In this document: piece after piece, positions 36,327 through 38,180 of the stretch
Layout: each line of letters starts with the position of its first letter
Position numbering within the stretch: position 1 is the first letter of the stretch
From: Candidatus Kuenenia stuttgartensis
GTDB lineage: Bacteria > Pseudomonadota > Alphaproteobacteria > SMXS01
Length of the DNA stretch: 38,180 nucleotides
NCBI GenBank assembly: GCA_943329845.2
Contig: CALQFM020000036.1
Span: 1-38,180, forward strand
Reading direction: 5' to 3'
The notes under the pieces: model-generated
Database searches by the model: none
Told to the model about the DNA's origin: nothing
What the model saw: the letters and a program-made list of their open reading frames with translations, nothing else
Translations under genes and position numbers: made by a program

Positions 36327-36806
36327 ATGCGGATCGCACTTTACCAGCCCGACATCGCACAGAATGTTGGCACGCTTCTGCGCCTCGCCGCGTGCCTCGG
36401 CGTGCCCGCCGACATCATCGAGCCGTGCGGGTTTCCGTTCGGGGACAGGGCCCTGCGCCGGTCGGGCATGGATTATCTGGATTACGCGGATTATACAGCC
36501 CATTCGAGCTGGGAGGCGTTCCTGGCGGCCGGTCCCGGCCGCCTTGTACTGTTGACGACGCGCGCGACCGTCGCCTACACGGAGTTCAGCTTCGTGGCAG
36601 GGGACGTGCTGTTGCTGGGCCGGGAGTCGGCGGGTGTGCCGGAGGACGTCCGGGCACGGGCCGACGCCCGGATCGTGGTTCCGATGGCGCCGGGGCTGCG
36701 CTCGCTCAATGTGGCGGTGGCCGCGGCCATGGTATTGGGAGAAGCGCTGCGCCAGACCGGGCGTTTTCCAGCCGGCGGATTGCCAGAAGCAGGGGAGAAG
36801 CGATGA
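36327..36806 (+). CDS. trmL: tRNA (cytidine/uridine-34-2'-O)-methyltransferase
   Basis: SPOUT-class methyltransferase that 2'-O-methylates the wobble base of tRNA-Leu isoacceptors. The 159-residue product has [40 protein letters not shown], then [16 protein letters not shown] and [20 protein letters not shown], which form the knotted SAM site. The length matches E. coli TrmL (157). ATG 36327 gives the family N-terminus; ATG 36282 would add 15 residues. The stop overlaps hemF (ATGA 36803-36806). Confidence 0.94.
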   Translation: MRIALYQPDIAQNVGTLLRLAACLGVPADIIEPCGFPFGDRALRRSGMDYLDYADYTAHSSWEAFLAAGPGRLVLLTTRATVAYTEFSFVAGDVLLLGRESAGVPEDVRARADARIVVPMAPGLRSLNVAVAAAMVLGEALRQTGRFPAGGLPEAGEKR

Positions 36807-37654
36807 CATATGTGAGAGACGAGCACAAGGAGCGGGCGCGGACCTGGTTCCACAGCCTGCGCGACCGTATCTGCGCGACGTTCGAGATGATCGAGGACGA
36901 GGTGCGCGGGCCGCTGCGGGACCGGCGCGCGGGCCGCTTCGAGCGCACCGAGTGGATCAGGCCTGAAGGCGGCGGCGGCGTCATGGCGGTGATGAAGGGC
37001 CGGGTGTTCGAGAAGGTCGGCGTCAACGTTTCGACCGTCCAGGGCGAGTTCTCGCCCGAATTCGCCAAGAACATGCTGGGCGCCGAGGAAGATCCACGCT
37101 TCTGGGCAAGCGGCATCTCGCTGGTCGCGCACATGCAGTCGCCACTGGTGCCGGCGGTCCACATGAACACCCGCCACATCATCACCACGCGTGGCTGGTT
37201 CGGCGGCGGCGCCGACCTGACGCCGATGATCCCCGACGACGCGGATACCGACCAGTTCCACGGTGCGCTGAAAGCCGCGTGCGACAGGCACGACCCGGAT
37301 TATTACCCAAAGTTCAAGCACTGGTGCGACGAGTACTTCTTCCTGAAGCACCGCAACGAGCCGCGCGGCGTCGGCGGCATCTTCTACGACTCTCTCAACA
37401 CCGGCGACTGGGAAGCGGATTTCGCCTTCACCCAGGATGTCGGACGCGCGTTCCTCGACGTCTATCCGAAGATCGTCCGCCGCCACATGAACGACGAGTG
37501 GACCGACGAGCAGCGCGAGCACCAGCTCGTCCGCCGCGGCCGCTACGTGGAGTTCAACCTGATCTACGACCGCGGCACCACCTTCGGCCTGAAGACCGGC
37601 GGCAACGTGGACGCCATCCTGATGTCGCTGCCCCCCGAGGTGAAGTGGCCCTGA
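36803..37654 (+). CDS. hemF: Oxygen-dependent coproporphyrinogen-III oxidase
   Basis: Converts coproporphyrinogen III to protoporphyrinogen IX with O2 in haem synthesis. The 283-residue product has [40 protein letters not shown], split here as [10 protein letters not shown] and [19 protein letters not shown]-like [26 protein letters not shown], and [19 protein letters not shown]. The O2-dependent form points to aerobic growth. It is translationally coupled to trmL; the haem product fits the adjacent cytochrome bc1 genes by theme only. Confidence 0.97.
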   Translation: MTYVRDEHKERARTWFHSLRDRICATFEMIEDEVRGPLRDRRAGRFERTEWIRPEGGGGVMAVMKGRVFEKVGVNVSTVQGEFSPEFAKNMLGAEEDPRFWASGISLVAHMQSPLVPAVHMNTRHIITTRGWFGGGADLTPMIPDDADTDQFHGALKAACDRHDPDYYPKFKHWCDEYFFLKHRNEPRGVGGIFYDSLNTGDWEADFAFTQDVGRAFLDVYPKIVRRHMNDEWTDEQREHQLVRRGRYVEFNLIYDRGTTFGLKTGGNVDAILMSLPPEVKWP

Positions 37655-37655
37655 C

Positions 37656-38120
37656 CTAGATGGCCCTGATCGCCGCGATGTAAGCGCGCCACGTGTCATC
37701 CATGGCGTATCGTGGATTGGACTCCCAGATCCGCGCCACCAGAGCGTCGGCCTGCGCCGTGCTCCAGCCCAGATGCCGGATGGCGTAGGAGGAGAAGAAT
37801 GCCGTCACCCGGTAGTTGGCGGCGCAGTGCACCAGCACCTTCCTGTCGCCAACCTTCTCCATAGCCGCGCAGAAGGCGGCGAACTGCTCGGGCCGCGGGT
37901 CGGTCCAGACCACCGGGATGTGATGGTATTCGAGACCCAGGTCCGCCACGACGCGTTCTTCATCAGCCAGCGCGAAGTTTTCGGCGTCGCTCGGCGCTAG
38001 GTTGATGACCGCCTGGTATCCCTCCTCGCGGGCCGCTTCGAGCTGCTCCTTCGTCGGCTGGCCACCGGTGCCGATGCGGTCGTCGATGGCGATGAAATTG
38101 AAGATGTCCGTGGTGGCCAT
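37656..38120 (-). CDS. Protein-tyrosine-phosphatase-like protein with CX4R loop
   Basis: A 154-residue protein with a dual-specificity-phosphatase-like fold. The early part IAIDDRIGTGGQPTKEQL and EGYQAVINLAPSD matches the N-terminus of this group. The loop at the active-site position is VHCAANYRVTAF: Cys99 and Arg104 are separated by four residues, whereas active enzymes have HCX5R. I recall uncharacterised proteins with the same HCAANxR loop, so it is probably a family feature rather than a mutation; activity is doubtful. ATG 38120 is used because GGGGAG precedes it. It ends one base after hemF, tail to tail. Confidence 0.8.
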   Translation of the reverse strand: MATTDIFNFIAIDDRIGTGGQPTKEQLEAAREEGYQAVINLAPSDAENFALADEERVVADLGLEYHHIPVVWTDPRPEQFAAFCAAMEKVGDRKVLVHCAANYRVTAFFSSYAIRHLGWSTAQADALVARIWESNPRYAMDDTWRAYIAAIRAI

Positions 38121-38147
38121 GGAACTCCCCTTTCCCATACCGGAACC

Positions 38148-38180
38148 CTATTCGATGCCCTGGACCCGCGCCAGCAACTC
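38148..38180 (-). CDS. Possible C-terminal end of an upstream gene
   Basis: At the right edge the minus strand reads ELLARVQGIE then TAG (38150-38148), 27 bp before the start of the phosphatase-like gene. The ten residues look like an amphipathic C-terminus, but they are too few to prove a gene. Confidence 0.25.
   Translation of the reverse strand, partial: ELLARVQGIE

Overview
The window looks like a core stretch of a GC-rich, aerobic alphaproteobacterial chromosome. The affiliation is inferred from gene content and order (petABC next to mtnP-apt, trmL-hemF, lgt-midA-pgeF, prs-rplY-pth-ychF, uvrC-pgsA-moaD-moaE); Rhodospirillales-like is my best guess, not a demonstrated placement. Coding density is high, many neighbouring genes overlap by 4 bp (ATGA), and I saw no tRNA, rRNA, CRISPR array, insertion sequence or phage gene.

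Layout. 0-7.4 kb: the end of a short-chain dehydrogenase, a palindromic intergenic repeat, uvrB, an aspartate aminotransferase, a HAD phosphatase lacking an ordinary start codon, an unrecognised protein, and a divergent pair of an acetyltransferase/cobalamin-binding-protein operon and a small membrane protein. 7.4-14.4 kb: dps, then the accessory part of the window. This holds an hpxX/atzG-atzE-hpxZ amidohydrolase operon, a convergent FCD-type GntR regulator, and a second operon of an outer-membrane barrel protein, a biuret-hydrolase-like cysteine hydrolase and a permease. A 12-base sequence is shared by the upstream regions of both operons, so I read the block as one regulon for uptake and hydrolysis of a urea-derived (ureide, biuret or oxalurate type) nitrogen compound.

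14.5-19.8 kb: a pteridine-reductase-like SDR coupled to folB, an AT-richer gap with DnaA-box-like sites, then uvrC-pgsA-moaD-moaE and a GGCT-like gene. 19.7-24.0 kb: ilvE divergent from a MarR regulator, an SDR, proC, a YbjN-like gene and a UbiK/BMFP gene. Between ubiK and lgt lies a predicted small RNA of about 83 nt with its own strong terminator and CUCCC-bearing single-stranded segments.

24.1-31.4 kb: lgt-midA-pgeF, prs, rplY (L25/CTC), pth, ychF, a MaoC-like gene and a dienelactone hydrolase. 31.4-38.2 kb: mtnP-apt (purine and methylthioadenosine salvage), an unknown secreted protein, the cytochrome bc1 operon petABC, then trmL-hemF, and a phosphatase-like protein with a shortened active-site loop.

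The items most worth following up are the two-operon ureide/biuret-type locus with its shared operator, the sRNA upstream of lgt, the DnaA-box cluster upstream of uvrC, and the HAD gene without an ATG, GTG or TTG start.
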